A stretch of DNA of 64,000 nt, from positions 124,001-188,000 of the forward strand of contig NC_090773.1 in NCBI RefSeq assembly GCF_001761485.1, in the 5' to 3' direction. Position 1 is the first letter of the stretch, and the number at the start of each line of letters is the position of its first letter. Of this stretch, positions 41,284 through 52,813 are shown piece by piece. The position numbers and the translations under genes were made by a program. The DNA is from Yarrowia lipolytica. Taxonomy: Eukaryota > Ascomycota > Dipodascomycetes > Dipodascales. The notes beneath the pieces are model-generated. The model was not told the DNA's origin, did no database searches, and worked only from the letters and a program-made list of their open reading frames with translations.

Positions 41284-43683
41284 CCAACTATTATAGCATT
41301 ATTTATTTATGACACGGATCGATGAGACAGGGGCAAAGTGGTTGTTATTCTACACTCGCCTCACATCATGCATTTTTAATGTTTAATTGGAAGGTCAGTT
41401 GGTTTAGTGGGCATTAGTTGAAGGGTGGGCAGTTTAGTTGAGAATGCTATTTGGGGAGGAGAGTTTACATGTGGAGTGTTCGTTGGGGAGGTTTGTTGGG
41501 CTTGTCTGAACAAACAAAAGGTCAGAACCGCGGGCATATCTCCATCTTGCATCTTCCTTCCGCCCTTATCATACATCTCCGGATTTGGTTCATTCGCCTT
41601 TCTTTGTTCGGGTGACGGGAAGCCACAGCCCTACAAACTTACCGCGTATACCACTCCGGTCCGATTGTCTCTGGAGGAGGTAACTGAGTTACTTTAATGT
41701 TTTGTAGTTGTCAGTTATTGGAGGGTCGGATACCACTGCTTGTACTTGTAGCAGAAGTAGTTGTTGGAAAGAACCGTAGATGGCGGCGGCCGTCCCCTCT
41801 CCTCTCTCGCCTCCTCTCGTATTTCTCTATTGTCTGACACTCTTTGGAGTGGCTCCTGTCAAACATCGACACATATCACAATGCTCCATTCCATGCATAA
41901 CTGGTTGCAGCCAACTCTATGTTTAAAATGGTGCAACCCAGCAGGCAGAGACAGACGGCGGTGGAAAAACAAAAGTCAAGTCGACCGCATTGTACAACAG
42001 TGTATGCACCCTTGCCGTTTAGTTGTGCGGGCTATAGCAAGGATTTATGGATGGTGGGGTTTAGCCGAGGGACAAGAAGAGTGCACGGTCAGCAGTTGGA
42101 CATTGTGCTGACCAAGTAAAGTAAGTCCCGTAAGCCAAGCCGAGCCGTACGGAACCAGCCCGATGGTATGTGCAACAGTTGATTGCGCTGGTCTCATCCG
42201 ATGGTTGCTCTCAAAGCTCCCAGACCTGGCAGCAACGTGGGCTCATAGCAACATGAGTCCTCCATGCTGCTGACGCGAAAAAAACAATATACACCTACAA
42301 TAGGCACGCCGCGAAAATCTGCACCCCCCGATCTCCACAACCCGGCAAAAAAACCCTATCAGCCGGCAAAGAAGCCAAAGAAGTCCAAAAGAGCCAAAAG
42401 AGCCAAAAGAGCGGAGACAACAGACGCCAAGGTTCGGACGGCGTGGATCTGAGGGTTTGCTTTAGCAACTGGTTTAGCCGCCGTGCGGGAATGCGTTGGT
42501 ATCCAGCTAAGTATGTTCAGCTCTGTAAGAACAAGGCTAGACAGACACCTCGAAAACGTCGGACCATTGCCGCCGTACACTAATCCCGTGTCGCCGCTAC
42601 TCCAATACACTGTGACTCTCCTATGTCCCTCGCGTTTAAACAAAGTCATAGCCCACGGCAGTTACCGGAGCCCTAGGTTCTGCAGTGTGTATGGTTATTT
42701 TGGAAAAAGGAAAAGTGGGCCAAACCAAAACCAGACGTGGACCTTAGTTATCGTAGGCTTGATTCACGAGTAAAGGGCTCGCGCTATCCGTCGGTGAGGC
42801 TCGACAATTTGACAACAGAATCAAACCAAAACTGGAAACCAAAACTGGAAACGAAAAGCAGAAAAGGAAGTGAACGAGTATGTACGAGTACTCGTACTGG
42901 TAAGAAGCCTTAGACACAACTGCGAATACCACGTGTCCGTGTACCTGCCGTATACCTACAGCGTTCTGGTCCCCAACATCACGCGATAAGTGTACAAGTA
43001 CCGTACGTACTCACACCTATGTGATCACTCCATGCTCACTCTGTACTCACTCCGACCGATATCGGTAACATCACGTGTTTCCGTACGGTTTGGTTGTCCC
43101 ATGCCATGCATAATATCCCATTGACTCTCTCGCTAAACTGCCCAAACTCCGTGTTTTTCCTTTTCCCCCCACGCACACGCATGCACCAACGTTTTTGGAT
43201 CCCAGTTTAGATGCCGTCGTTAGTTCCTGTAGTTGCCTGTGCAACCGTAGGTTTGATGGGGCTGATTGGATTGGAAGTAATAATATAATGACTCAGTGGC
43301 GATGTTACGTGGTGGCAAAACAGCGCTATTTTGCACATGTCTGCGAAGGACTGGACCAACGGCGGGGTCCTTGGAGCCCGGCCATGCTGGTGCTGTAGTT
43401 GCTACCTTCCGTCTGGCTCATAGCTTGCCTGCATTCACTGTTGTCCGATCGACTATGAATACTGTACGATTCTTACTGTAACGTGCAAATAAACTTCCCA
43501 GGTCGGACATGCTTCCACAGCAAAAGCTCGGTGAACAAGGCCTGTCGGAGATTTCGGAGTAACGTCTGTCTGCAACTTGTTCTTGTTCTTCTCGCTTCGA
43601 CAACTGCGGCCTGACGACTTGTCTTCGAGTCAAGGGAGTGTACACTGACGTTACACGGCACACGCACACACAACACCACCACA
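41284..43683. other. 2.4-kb intergenic interval
   Basis: No accepted gene. Short direct repeats occur at about 42380-42412 (an AGCCAAAAG nonamer, three copies) and 42825-42853 (a CCAAAACTGGAAA unit, two copies), with octamers at 41743 and 42993. CGTACGTAC-type short palindromes are frequent around 42880-43020. Confidence 0.55.
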
Positions 43684-45882
43684 ATGACGGAACAGAGACA
43701 ACAGGACCGACCAGGCATGCCTCTGATGGCAACTCTCAACCACTCCCTCCAACATGGCTTCTCGCCGATCCAGCTGTCGCAACAGCAACAGCCCCAGCAC
43801 CTGGATCCGCCTTGCTCGTCCTGCAACAAACTCATGATCAACTGCATTTCCATCACTTCAGATGGGCCCTGTGAGCACTGTCGAGCAGGAAACATCGAGT
43901 GCAAGCTGCCAAAGATGCAGAGCCAGAGCCAGTGGGGATCAAACACAAACAGTCCGTCAGTGACAAGACATCCAACTGTGCCTGCCTCACCAGCACATCC
44001 ACTTCCACCAGGAGGTGCTACAGCAGCGCCCGTCCCGGGCCCGCAAACACTTCAAAATGTGCCTGGGTCCGCACAAGCTCCGCCTCAGTTGGGCACTAGT
44101 TCTCAACCTCCTCCAGTGTCGCAAACCCACCCAGACTACACAAGCCCACTCTCGGGAAGCTCGGGAACTCCAGCCCCCACTACTCCTCTTCCGCCTCTAC
44201 ACAACATCATCAACATCGATAAAATCAACACAACATTAGACACGTCGTCCACTGGCCAAACGGAACCCAACCGACTCATTTCCTCGCAGGCAGACTTTCT
44301 CACCGTCACGTGCAAAGAGGTTCCCATCGAATCTCTCGATGATATCACAAACTCGGGCCTGTCACAGGAAGAACAGTGTCAACTGCTGCAGGCGATGTTG
44401 AAACGATGCTCAGCATACGTCAAGAGTATCACCGGACTGCCGCTCAACTCGAAGTCACATCTGCCACTCCAGTGGCGATATGTGGATCCGGAATCCATGA
44501 GAGAAGGAAACATTGTCTATAGACTACTGCAGCTCGGCATCCTTCCGTCTGAAACCTTCTGTAGAGACGCCCTGACCATCTTCAGAGGCAACTTTTGCCC
44601 ATCGAACTACGTGTCGGAAAAGATCACCTTTGAGCACCTGTTGGAACATAGACCGACTCTGCTGTTGCTCTACATTACGCTAGGAACTCGTGACAATCTC
44701 GAACACATGGAACTGCTCAAGTACTACCTAGATGAGCATATTGCCTACTGCGCGTTCGTCAAGGGCGATCTGTCGAGTGAAATCATCATTGCTCTAGCGG
44801 AAATGCTCTACTTTATGGGTTATCAGACGTATCTTTACAAGTTCCACCATCTTCTGCGTCTCTATTTGGCGTCAATCATGGTTGTGGATTACTCGTTGGA
44901 ACCCGACTGCATTCTGGGTGACAATATGGCACATAAACGGTGGGAGCTGCGGGCTGTTGTGGGCTCCAACGCCATGGCTACCTGTGTTGGACTGATGCTG
45001 CCCAAGTTCCGAACCGTCCCTTGGTCTCCTCGACACATGGACTATGCAAAGCTGTTGCGAGAACAGGCCTGTGATCCCGTGGATTACTTTCTGGAGCGAA
45101 TTGCTGCCGTCGCGCAGATGTCTATGGACGTGATCAACGCCCTGGACTCGATTTCTGATCCTTCTTGTGCTGAGGGAGGTTACTTGTCGCCCATTCCAAA
45201 GGATATTCTGTTGAATGTGGTGTCACCTCTCGAAGCAGCCTTTGAACGGGAAGCTGCTCAGCTGAGAAAGGACGCAGACGCTGGACTACTGCATATGGAG
45301 CACGTGGCTATACTTGAGTCACTGCATTCTCGGTCGTACATGTACTTGTTTGAGACTACCATGCTGCGTGCCACTCCCAAGACTCGCAAGAACAATGCTT
45401 TTGTGTACTATCTAGGACGACAGATTCGGGTGGCTTCTGAGATGATTCGACGATTTGTTTGTTACTCTTATTGTTCTAACCTGCGTCTTCCTGTGCTCAT
45501 TTCGTTTATCCCCTTGCATGCTCTTGTTTCTTTGTCAAAAGCCCAGATTCTGAGTCACACTATGGGAGGCCATTTCAAGGTGGACCTTCGAGGCAACCTG
45601 GAGATTCTTCAGGAGTCGTGGACACGTATGCTGGACGCCCAGTCGAGTTCTCGGTGTCTCCAGTATGCCTTTGAGAAGGTAGTTTCTTCAGTGGAGAAGG
45701 TGGTGGAGAACGGTGAAAAGATGGCTCCTTCGGAGGAGAATATTGATGATCTTTTTGGTGACAGCAGCCACGGCAACTATTGGGTCTCTATTGAGGATAC
45801 TTTCACCTATGATGAAGATCCCGTTAGTGTCTACTTGCATGGTCTGGGGGATAGAGCCTTGGACTTTGGTGAGCGATCGTAG
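43684..45882 (+). CDS. Zn(II)2Cys6-like regulator with an unusual DNA-contact loop
   Basis: A 732-residue protein with a cysteine set at C44-x2-C47-x6-C54-x8-C63-x2-C66-x6-C73, within the spacing rules for a fungal zinc binuclear cluster. Unlike its two neighbours, the loop between the second and third cysteines is NKLMIN, with one lysine instead of the usual cluster of Arg/Lys that contacts DNA. It may still bind zinc yet bind DNA weakly, differently, or not at all. A Pro/Ser/Thr-rich region (about 80-170) follows. From about 210 on the protein is helical, with PLQWRYVDPESMREGN, ITFEHLLEHRPTLLLLYITLG and EMIRRFVCYSYCSNLRLPVL segments like the fungal-specific regulator middle domain. The N-terminus is Gln-rich. 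I cannot name an orthologue. Confidence 0.8.
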   Translation: MTEQRQQDRPGMPLMATLNHSLQHGFSPIQLSQQQQPQHLDPPCSSCNKLMINCISITSDGPCEHCRAGNIECKLPKMQSQSQWGSNTNSPSVTRHPTVPASPAHPLPPGGATAAPVPGPQTLQNVPGSAQAPPQLGTSSQPPPVSQTHPDYTSPLSGSSGTPAPTTPLPPLHNIINIDKINTTLDTSSTGQTEPNRLISSQADFLTVTCKEVPIESLDDITNSGLSQEEQCQLLQAMLKRCSAYVKSITGLPLNSKSHLPLQWRYVDPESMREGNIVYRLLQLGILPSETFCRDALTIFRGNFCPSNYVSEKITFEHLLEHRPTLLLLYITLGTRDNLEHMELLKYYLDEHIAYCAFVKGDLSSEIIIALAEMLYFMGYQTYLYKFHHLLRLYLASIMVVDYSLEPDCILGDNMAHKRWELRAVVGSNAMATCVGLMLPKFRTVPWSPRHMDYAKLLREQACDPVDYFLERIAAVAQMSMDVINALDSISDPSCAEGGYLSPIPKDILLNVVSPLEAAFEREAAQLRKDADAGLLHMEHVAILESLHSRSYMYLFETTMLRATPKTRKNNAFVYYLGRQIRVASEMIRRFVCYSYCSNLRLPVLISFIPLHALVSLSKAQILSHTMGGHFKVDLRGNLEILQESWTRMLDAQSSSRCLQYAFEKVVSSVEKVVENGEKMAPSEENIDDLFGDSSHGNYWVSIEDTFTYDEDPVSVYLHGLGDRALDFGERS

Positions 45883-47160
45883 CGGAGATGTTAAACGTGG
45901 CTCATCTGGACATTCATGCTGGTTAATTTGAACCACGCTGTATTTATTCTATGTATATTTATCAAATTTACGAATTCTCAATAGAGAATGACGGAGAAGG
46001 GTGTCTGGCTGTTGGTATTGAGCAAGGTCGTGAAATGATACTATCGAGAGAGCATGAGAATTTAAGGGTACGAGAATGACACTTGGGGTGGGATGTTGTT
46101 CATTCGGTGTTTGCAGAACTACCGCATGGGTTCTTCTTGGGGACTTTCCAGCCTTGTTATGGTACCGGTTCACTGTACTTGTACAGTTGTAGCAAATGTA
46201 GCAACACTGCACGGCCATGCCTCGGTGTAAACCACTTTATTGGGTCCATGAATCATTTCAAGGCAAGCCCAATAAGTGTATGCAGAACTTCTTGTTCCTC
46301 TGCCACCCTTCATCAGCTCCCACTGCAGACAACGGAACAGGCACGCAACAGTACATACTGTAGTTAGTTTTGGAGATCGGGATGATAGTGCTGGATTGGA
46401 TCACAGGACGAGGACAGGTGCTGCGCTGTCGATGTTGTGCCCTTTCTCCGCTGGCCACATGAAAGGTATTCTAAACAGATCTTCTCCCAGAGCTTTCTTC
46501 ACACACAGTCGGATCCGGTTGATCTTGGACACGTCATATGAGCATCTTACACTATCCTGAAAGTCATTTAGTTGGTGAGATTCTTTACTTGCAAAAAACC
46601 CAGGTTCCCTACAGCATGGACCAGAGACCTTTATCGTTACCATTCCACTTGTGAGTGATATCAGTGTCCCCGGCGACTACCGAACTCTGGGAGGAAGGCG
46701 ACAGCTATTGTTCTTCTTCAGATGTCTTCCGATATTTCTTCAGAAATGTTAATCGTTCCAGCATCACTTCTATCGACCTTTGGACTCTGATCTCACCAGA
46801 TTACAACCACATCTAACACATGATACCCAGACGTGTGACACCAAAAATGGTCTTCAATCTCATAGGCATCTTTGAAGACCTTAGTCTCCCCCGTACCCAC
46901 CTGACATGGCCTCGGCGTGGATGCAATGACGAGAGATCAACACATGAGCCCTGGTCTTCAGAACCGAAAATAGTGAGATCTGATGGTATCAGGATGGTTT
47001 ATGACTGGTATTTGCTACTCCTGGAGAGTATAGAGCTACCAATACACATTCATGGACCGTAGCTTTCATAAAGACAAAACAGGTGAAAAAAAATTCGAAA
47101 GCGGGAATAGGTGAATTCGCAAGCCGGAATAGAAGTTTTACTCAGAAAACTTGAGTGAAT

Positions 47161-47261
47161 ATCTGTTTCAACGGGAAATCTGTTTCAACGGGAAATCTGT
47201 TTCAACAGGGAAATATGTTTTGACAGGAAAATCTGCTCCAACTGGAAAATCTGATTTGACG
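47161..47261 (+). repeat. 17-18-bp minisatellite, five to six copies
   Basis: Units begin ATCTG-TTTCAAC-GGGAA. The first two copies (47161-47177, 47178-47194) are identical; the next three (47195-47212, 47213-47230, 47231-47248) diverge stepwise, and a partial sixth follows. The gradient suggests recent duplication at the left end. It is intergenic. Confidence 0.9.
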
Positions 47262-49967
47262 ACAAGACCATGCCGTCAGCGCTAGTATCTCTGGAGGAGA
47301 CCTTTCTTTTCCTTCGCCTTATCGGAACTCTTAGCTCCGACACCAGACGGTCACGTGACTTGTCACACGCCTGTGAGTCAACTCTCGCTTCTCTCCTGGT
47401 TGTCTCCACTCAAGTCTAATTAACCTCTCTTTGAATTACGACCGTTATGCTCAACACATGTTCCGGAAATAGAACAGCAAGGCTATGATGAAACCGGGAA
47501 CTACTTCCTATAAAGAGTTGATCTTGGCTTGGATTGGGTGTGGTTGGCATTGCCCGATGTCGCTATGGACCGAAAACGCGCAAGGAGCTTGGCTGGAGTA
47601 TGTAAGGGTAGTGGTACGATACGTTGAAGACATACAGTACAGTTATGTATCATCATGTATGAGCATCAAGGGGCAGAGCCGTTATCAAAGGGGGCGGCAT
47701 ATATGTCCGTGAGATTCTAAGACGGCGTCTACGGGCTGCATCAGGTCATGTGGATGGTTGCTCCTATTAGCGGCGAATGGCATTGTTCTAGGGCCTGTCT
47801 CGAGGTCTATGTCTCAGAAACTATCGGTATGACGACGGTCCATGACGATGCTGCGCTGAGACTGCAATTTACTCTTTACGGGCGCTTAGCACCCATTGGG
47901 TTGTCGATCTGGGGTTATTACGATTGCCAGGGCGACCTTACCTTGTTCGAGGTAACATCTGATTGTGTGAGTATGGGGCTGTGTTTGATAGTGCGCCTGT
48001 ATCGACTGCGGTCGGTTAACCTGTAAGGTACAGGCACACTGGGGTTGCCCAGTTTTATGAAACCGAGTCGTCCGTATGAAACGGCATGTTCTTTTTGCAG
48101 TGAAATATCGCACACGGCGGAATGCGGAATGCAGAATGCGCAATTGGCGGACAAGATCGGTGAAGAATATGAAGCTATAGTAGGTACAGCAGGTACAGCA
48201 AGATGCAACGGAATCGTGTGTTGATTCATATTAAACGTCAGCTCACTTGTCGTCTCCAGTCGATCTCACCATCAAAGTGCCCACCCTTTCTCTCCATCTC
48301 AGCTGCTGTGAGGAAAAAGCAATAACTCCAGCAACAGTTCAGCCCGGTGCTTAGATCCATACATGCGGAGAGCACAGGCTGAGTCTGCCGAAACTCTGAG
48401 GCGAGCTAGAAACAAGGCGCAATTAAAAATAGCGGAGTAGCGTTGGCTTCGTGTTACAGAATGGCCCAACCCAATGGCGTTCAAGCTCCCATTTCCACCC
48501 CCTCAGTTGCTTCCAACACTCTTCCACACATGACAATAGACGAGGTAGAAACAAGCTAAGCTACTGTATGTACCAGTGCTCGTACTGAGAATGACACAGA
48601 AGTAATATCTGTCGCTGGTGCCATCCTTTGACATAGGCACCCGTTGAGCCGACTGGTCCCTGTCATGTGACGTGGTACCAACCTCTCGGTAACCATGGCT
48701 AGAACGCCTGCAGAGTGCCATCACCAATTCTGACTAAACGCCAAGCTCCGGAGCCAAGAAATGACGAGCACAAATTGTCCGAGTTTGCGACCCCAAGACG
48801 AGCGGTCATTAATTTAGCCGCGGTGGAGAGTGTCATGACACGGTTTGGAGCATTAGATTAGGCGCAATGAACGTTACGAATATTGACTAACGACCGACGT
48901 TACGGTAGCTACTGTACCCCAACTACTACATCAGACTTCTAGGTTGACAACTGATGGTTTCTAGAAGACGTTAAGTGGAGTCGGTGACACATGTAGGCGG
49001 TATGACGACACCATTTCATCGGATCCGAGCCTGTGGACCTTTTACTCGCCAATTGTTAGAGTCGCTTTTCCGTGCTTCTAGGACGTCTATTGTCCTGTCG
49101 TCAATCTCAACCCTATATGCCCCCTCCCTCAACGTTGTATGGCTTCCACACGTAATCGTTGCACTCTGTTTGCACCCTTTTCCGGGCTTTCCTTGTTCGT
49201 CTGGCTTAGTGATTCTTGCTAATTTGCTCACCCCCACACAAGACGGCCAAGACGGGTCCCCAAGGTCACATGGCTCTATTGTGCCTCTATTGTGCGTTAG
49301 TCCATCCCTACACCACGATTGTGCCTGACCATCTTGCAGGAAATTGAGTATCTCAGCATCAGCATTCACAGCGGAGAAGAACACACATCACAGGCATCAG
49401 CAGCGGCTGTTTGTGTGGCCGTTGCATCCCACCTCCCCTGCGGCACATCTTTTTGTTTCATTTAATGGCTTGTCCGCAACACCTGTTGCACAGCCCTGGC
49501 TTTCAGGAACATGTATGGAAGCTGGGCTGTGTGCGTAAGTCTTGCCTTAACTCCGGTTCTGATGTTTTTAGAATTTTTTTTTTTTTTCCGTGTTTCCTGG
49601 GAGTCTAAAAATAACACACGTAGCAACGCTGCGAACAACACAGCACGGCTGCGAATAATCCAGTATGGACGGAGAGAGGCGTGCTAGGGGAGGGTCACGT
49701 GACACCACACAAGGGGCGAGACATGCAAAAGCACGCACGCCAACGGGCCCGCAAATACCCAAAAAAAACAAGCCAGAATCTCTATTTCAAAACCTACATT
49801 GATATCGTACTTGTATTCAAAAGCTACACTTCCGCGCCCCCCCAAATACCATTTTGGATTTAAGGTTCAAGGTCGCGACCCGACACTAAGTCGCATTAAA
49901 CTACTCACACACCAGGGTCCAAAAAACATCGACGCCACGGAAGAAAGACGTGCCTGGGATTCCCGTG

Positions 49968-49976
49968 TATATATAA
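49968..49976 (+). promoter_or_regulatory. TATA-like element very close to the CRZ1 ATG
   Basis: TATATATAA ends only 12 bases before the first ATG. If it works as a TATA box, transcription would begin inside the reading frame (see finding). Confidence 0.45.
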
Positions 49977-49988
49977 GTCGCTGCCGCC

Positions 49989-51749
49989 ATGTCAAATACC
50001 GGAGATCCTCTTCAAGAGGTCTTTGAGTCATTCGACCCCAAAGATTACTATCTGTTCGACACCTCCACCAACCCCACAAAACAGCAACAGGACCCCAACT
50101 CGATACAACCGCACCAGCAACCGCCGCTTTCTGGTCTCCCACACAACGTCAACACCTCGGGCTTTGACGACTCCACTTCCATAATCAACGCAAACACCCC
50201 CTCCCCGCTTCAGGCAGGCTCCGTGTCTCCACAACCCCAGCAGATGGACTTTCTGTCCCCCCAGGATTTCCGTTTCGCCTCCTTCGACGACCCCCAGTCT
50301 TTTCTGAATCCCTACGACCTCCAGACACAGCCGGCCACCGACTTTCTGTTACCCATCTCGCAGCCTGGACACCACCGAGCCAACTCGCACTCCTCAGACA
50401 CCTCGGCGGCTCCCTCCCCGCAGCAGTTTCATTCCCCGTACGCCGCGTCTCCTGTCAACCCCGACGAATACGCCGCAGAAATGGCAGGATTGCCCGAACT
50501 GACCTACGGACTCGATCTCAACGGCTCGCAAAGCATGAACCAGATGAATATGGCAGTATCACCTATGGCTATGGGAATGCCGGATCAGATGAACCAGATG
50601 AACCATCAGCAAAACAATCTGAATCCGCCCATCCAGATGAACCACAGCAACAGTCACACCGGCCTGTCTGACCTCAACAACGCTAGCCAGGGTAACCACA
50701 ATATCAACAATAACAACGGCAACGGCAACAGCAACAGTAGCCACACCCCCGGTGTTGCGCTGTCGCCCTCGCTGCTGACCCCAAACATGCTGTCTCCAAA
50801 CAGCTCACAGCAGTCGTACTCGTCGTCGCCGCAGACGTCCCAGGGCTCCATCTCGTCGCAGAGCCATCAGTCTATCCCCATGCTCAATGTGGAGCCTCCA
50901 CGTGACGACCCGTCCCGCCGACGTGCTCACTCCGACGCCTCGCACTACTCGGACCGGTCGTCGACGCCCTACGAGGTACCCACGCTCTTCCCCCACGCCA
51001 CCTCGTCGCCGTCGTCGCAGGACCCCGCTGACTTGCTGTCTCCCGGCGACGCAGCAAGCATACAGACGCGTCGAAGCCGTAGCCGCTCGTCGTCGACGTC
51101 TTCGGACGTGCGGACTCGTGACCAGTCTCACTCGCCCTCCCGATCGCCCAGCCAAGGCGGAGGCAACCGTTCGCGCTCAAACTCTCACTCGCGAGACTAC
51201 ATTCTCGAGCTGGCGGCTCCCACGTCCAACAACAAGCGTGTGCAGAAACACCCCTCCACTTTTGCGTGCCATCTGTGTGACAAACGGTTCACCAGATCGT
51301 ACAACCTGCGGTCTCATTTGCGAACTCATACTGATGAACGTCCATTTGTGTGCACTGTCTGTGGCAAGGCGTTTGCGCGTCAACACGACCGAAAACGACA
51401 CGAGGCTCTTCATTCTGGAGAGAAGAAGTACCAGTGTCAGGGAGTATTGGCAGACGGGCAAACTCCGTGGGGTTGTGGACGCAAGTTTGCGCGTGCAGAC
51501 GCTCTGGGACGACATTTCAAGACCGAAGCCGGTCGGGAGTGTATCCGGCTGCTGCTGGAAGAAGAGGCCAACGAAAAACAGGCGCTTTCGGGCCAGCAGG
51601 TTCCCTATCCTGGCGATGGAGTTCCTTCCTTGACTTTTAGTCCGCCTGCTGAGCCTCAGAACGAGCCCCGGCCTCAGCAGCCCGTCATTTTCCCGGCCGC
51701 TCTGCTCCAAAAATACCCCGTGTTGCTGAACCACTTGAACGAGGACTAA
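49989..51749 (+). CDS. CRZ1: Crz1-type C2H2 calcineurin-response transcription factor
   Basis: A 586-residue regulator. In fungi Crz1 is dephosphorylated by calcineurin when cytosolic Ca2+ rises, enters the nucleus and activates ion-homeostasis and cell-wall genes. Zinc finger 1 uses C427, C430, H443, H447, and finger 2 C455, C458, H471, H475. A third, atypical finger begins at C483 with a long insertion to C496 and ends near H509, as usual in this family. DYILELAAP just before the fingers is a block I associate with fungal Crz1 proteins. The N-terminal 400 residues are Gln/Asn/Ser/Pro-rich, with repeated Met-Asn-Gln units at about 180-220 and an SRSRS-rich stretch (about 360-400) plausible as the phosphorylated control region. 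I see no clear PxIxIT calcineurin dock. The orthology call rests on the finger architecture. A methionine at 86 is an alternative start. Confidence 0.88.
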   Translation: MSNTGDPLQEVFESFDPKDYYLFDTSTNPTKQQQDPNSIQPHQQPPLSGLPHNVNTSGFDDSTSIINANTPSPLQAGSVSPQPQQMDFLSPQDFRFASFDDPQSFLNPYDLQTQPATDFLLPISQPGHHRANSHSSDTSAAPSPQQFHSPYAASPVNPDEYAAEMAGLPELTYGLDLNGSQSMNQMNMAVSPMAMGMPDQMNQMNHQQNNLNPPIQMNHSNSHTGLSDLNNASQGNHNINNNNGNGNSNSSHTPGVALSPSLLTPNMLSPNSSQQSYSSSPQTSQGSISSQSHQSIPMLNVEPPRDDPSRRRAHSDASHYSDRSSTPYEVPTLFPHATSSPSSQDPADLLSPGDAASIQTRRSRSRSSSTSSDVRTRDQSHSPSRSPSQGGGNRSRSNSHSRDYILELAAPTSNNKRVQKHPSTFACHLCDKRFTRSYNLRSHLRTHTDERPFVCTVCGKAFARQHDRKRHEALHSGEKKYQCQGVLADGQTPWGCGRKFARADALGRHFKTEAGRECIRLLLEEEANEKQALSGQQVPYPGDGVPSLTFSPPAEPQNEPRPQQPVIFPAALLQKYPVLLNHLNED

Positions 51750-52813
51750 TTGAGGTCTTTCTGTGGTATTGTTCAGCTGATGTTACTTTTAGATCCTCCT
51801 AGTGGGGTGCTATTTATTGTATATGTATTCTACATTCGTTTCTACTCTGTGTGGTAATTACTATTTGTACCGCTACAAGTACTTGTAATTAGTGGTCTGC
51901 ATAGTTGTGATAGTGCGAGGTCATCGCATGAGTGAATTGTATCGACGATAAAATTATGCTATAAATATCCATTCTCGATCTACAAGTAGCTAGTGCATGA
52001 CCGTTGAGAATGTGGAGATGACCGTTAGTGTGGGGGGATGGGGCCATTGTCGATCAGTCGATCTACAAGTAGTCGGCTCGATTCGGTGCAGGAGCTGGGT
52101 GGTTACTACAGCAGATCACGGTTACAAGTACGAGCATTGGAGTCTATGGATCTACAATAATATCGTTAATTAATAAGATGTGAGATAATGAAACTCAATC
52201 AGTTGAGAAATGGAAGAGGTGAAAAAGAGCGTGGCGGTATTTGTGTGAAGGGTATGGTGAGAAATGGTTTGGATATGGCTTCTTCTGTCTGAGTGTGATT
52301 TTTTGACCTCCCCACGGAAGTAGATATCAGGTTTTAGACTGCACCGGAAGTGAGTATACAGCATCTGCTACAAGTGGCACAGTAATACCTGTACATGTAC
52401 TGTACTTTTAGTGTATCTTGAAACACGATCAGGACCTACTTGTACTTGTAAGACTGTCTGTCTAATTCTTTCACAATGTACGTAACTCTGGTCAAATCAC
52501 ATATGCTTACAACAGGAGCCTCGTTGTTGTGAGATTGTCATGTGGTGAACTACAAGTAAAAAGGCATGTTGCATTAGCATGTGTATCGTTTGGGTAGTTC
52601 GTAATTTTTGTCAAGATGAGTGGTTGAGAAGCATCTCAGTCGTATGGATATGACTTCACATGAATTTGTGTATATCAGATCTACTCGTACAGTGCCTGAA
52701 ACTCCTCTTTTTCAGCACTGTCCCAGGACGTATTATTGCTGCTCAGTTATATGTAGCAGTGTCTTCACAACCGATGTAGCAACAGCCATGCTCTACATGC
52801 ACTTTCGCTACGC
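51750..52813. other. Convergent interval CRZ1 - TRM12, rich in the octamer
   Basis: 1.06 kb between two gene ends. It contains at least eight exact TACAAGTA/TACTTGTA octamers between 51874 and 52558, including a 14-bp palindrome at 51874-51887 and two overlapping copies at 52437-52450. No gene is seen. Since both neighbouring genes end here, the motif cannot be a simple promoter element of either. Confidence 0.7.
51874..51887. repeat. 14-bp perfect palindrome TACAAGTACTTGTA
   Basis: A second exact copy of the palindrome also found at 7419-7432. It marks the left end of the octamer cluster. Confidence 0.9.

Larger units (their letters stand above)
45883..49988. other. 4.1-kb intergenic interval before CRZ1
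   Basis: No gene accepted. ATG-started frames at 46820-47062 (80 residues), 47485-47712 (75) and 47748-48026 (92) have no codon preference; the last contains a GTGAGTATGG donor-like site at about 47967, but I find no matching acceptor. It holds a 17-18-bp minisatellite at 47161-47261, one octamer at 46176 and one at 49808, and a T-run near 49570. The CRZ1 promoter occupies the right end. Confidence 0.55.

Noticed and set aside
47748-48026. 92-codon ATG frame with a GTGAGTATGG donor-like site inside
   Set aside because: No CTAAC-CAG acceptor follows at a reasonable distance and codon choice is unlike the real genes.
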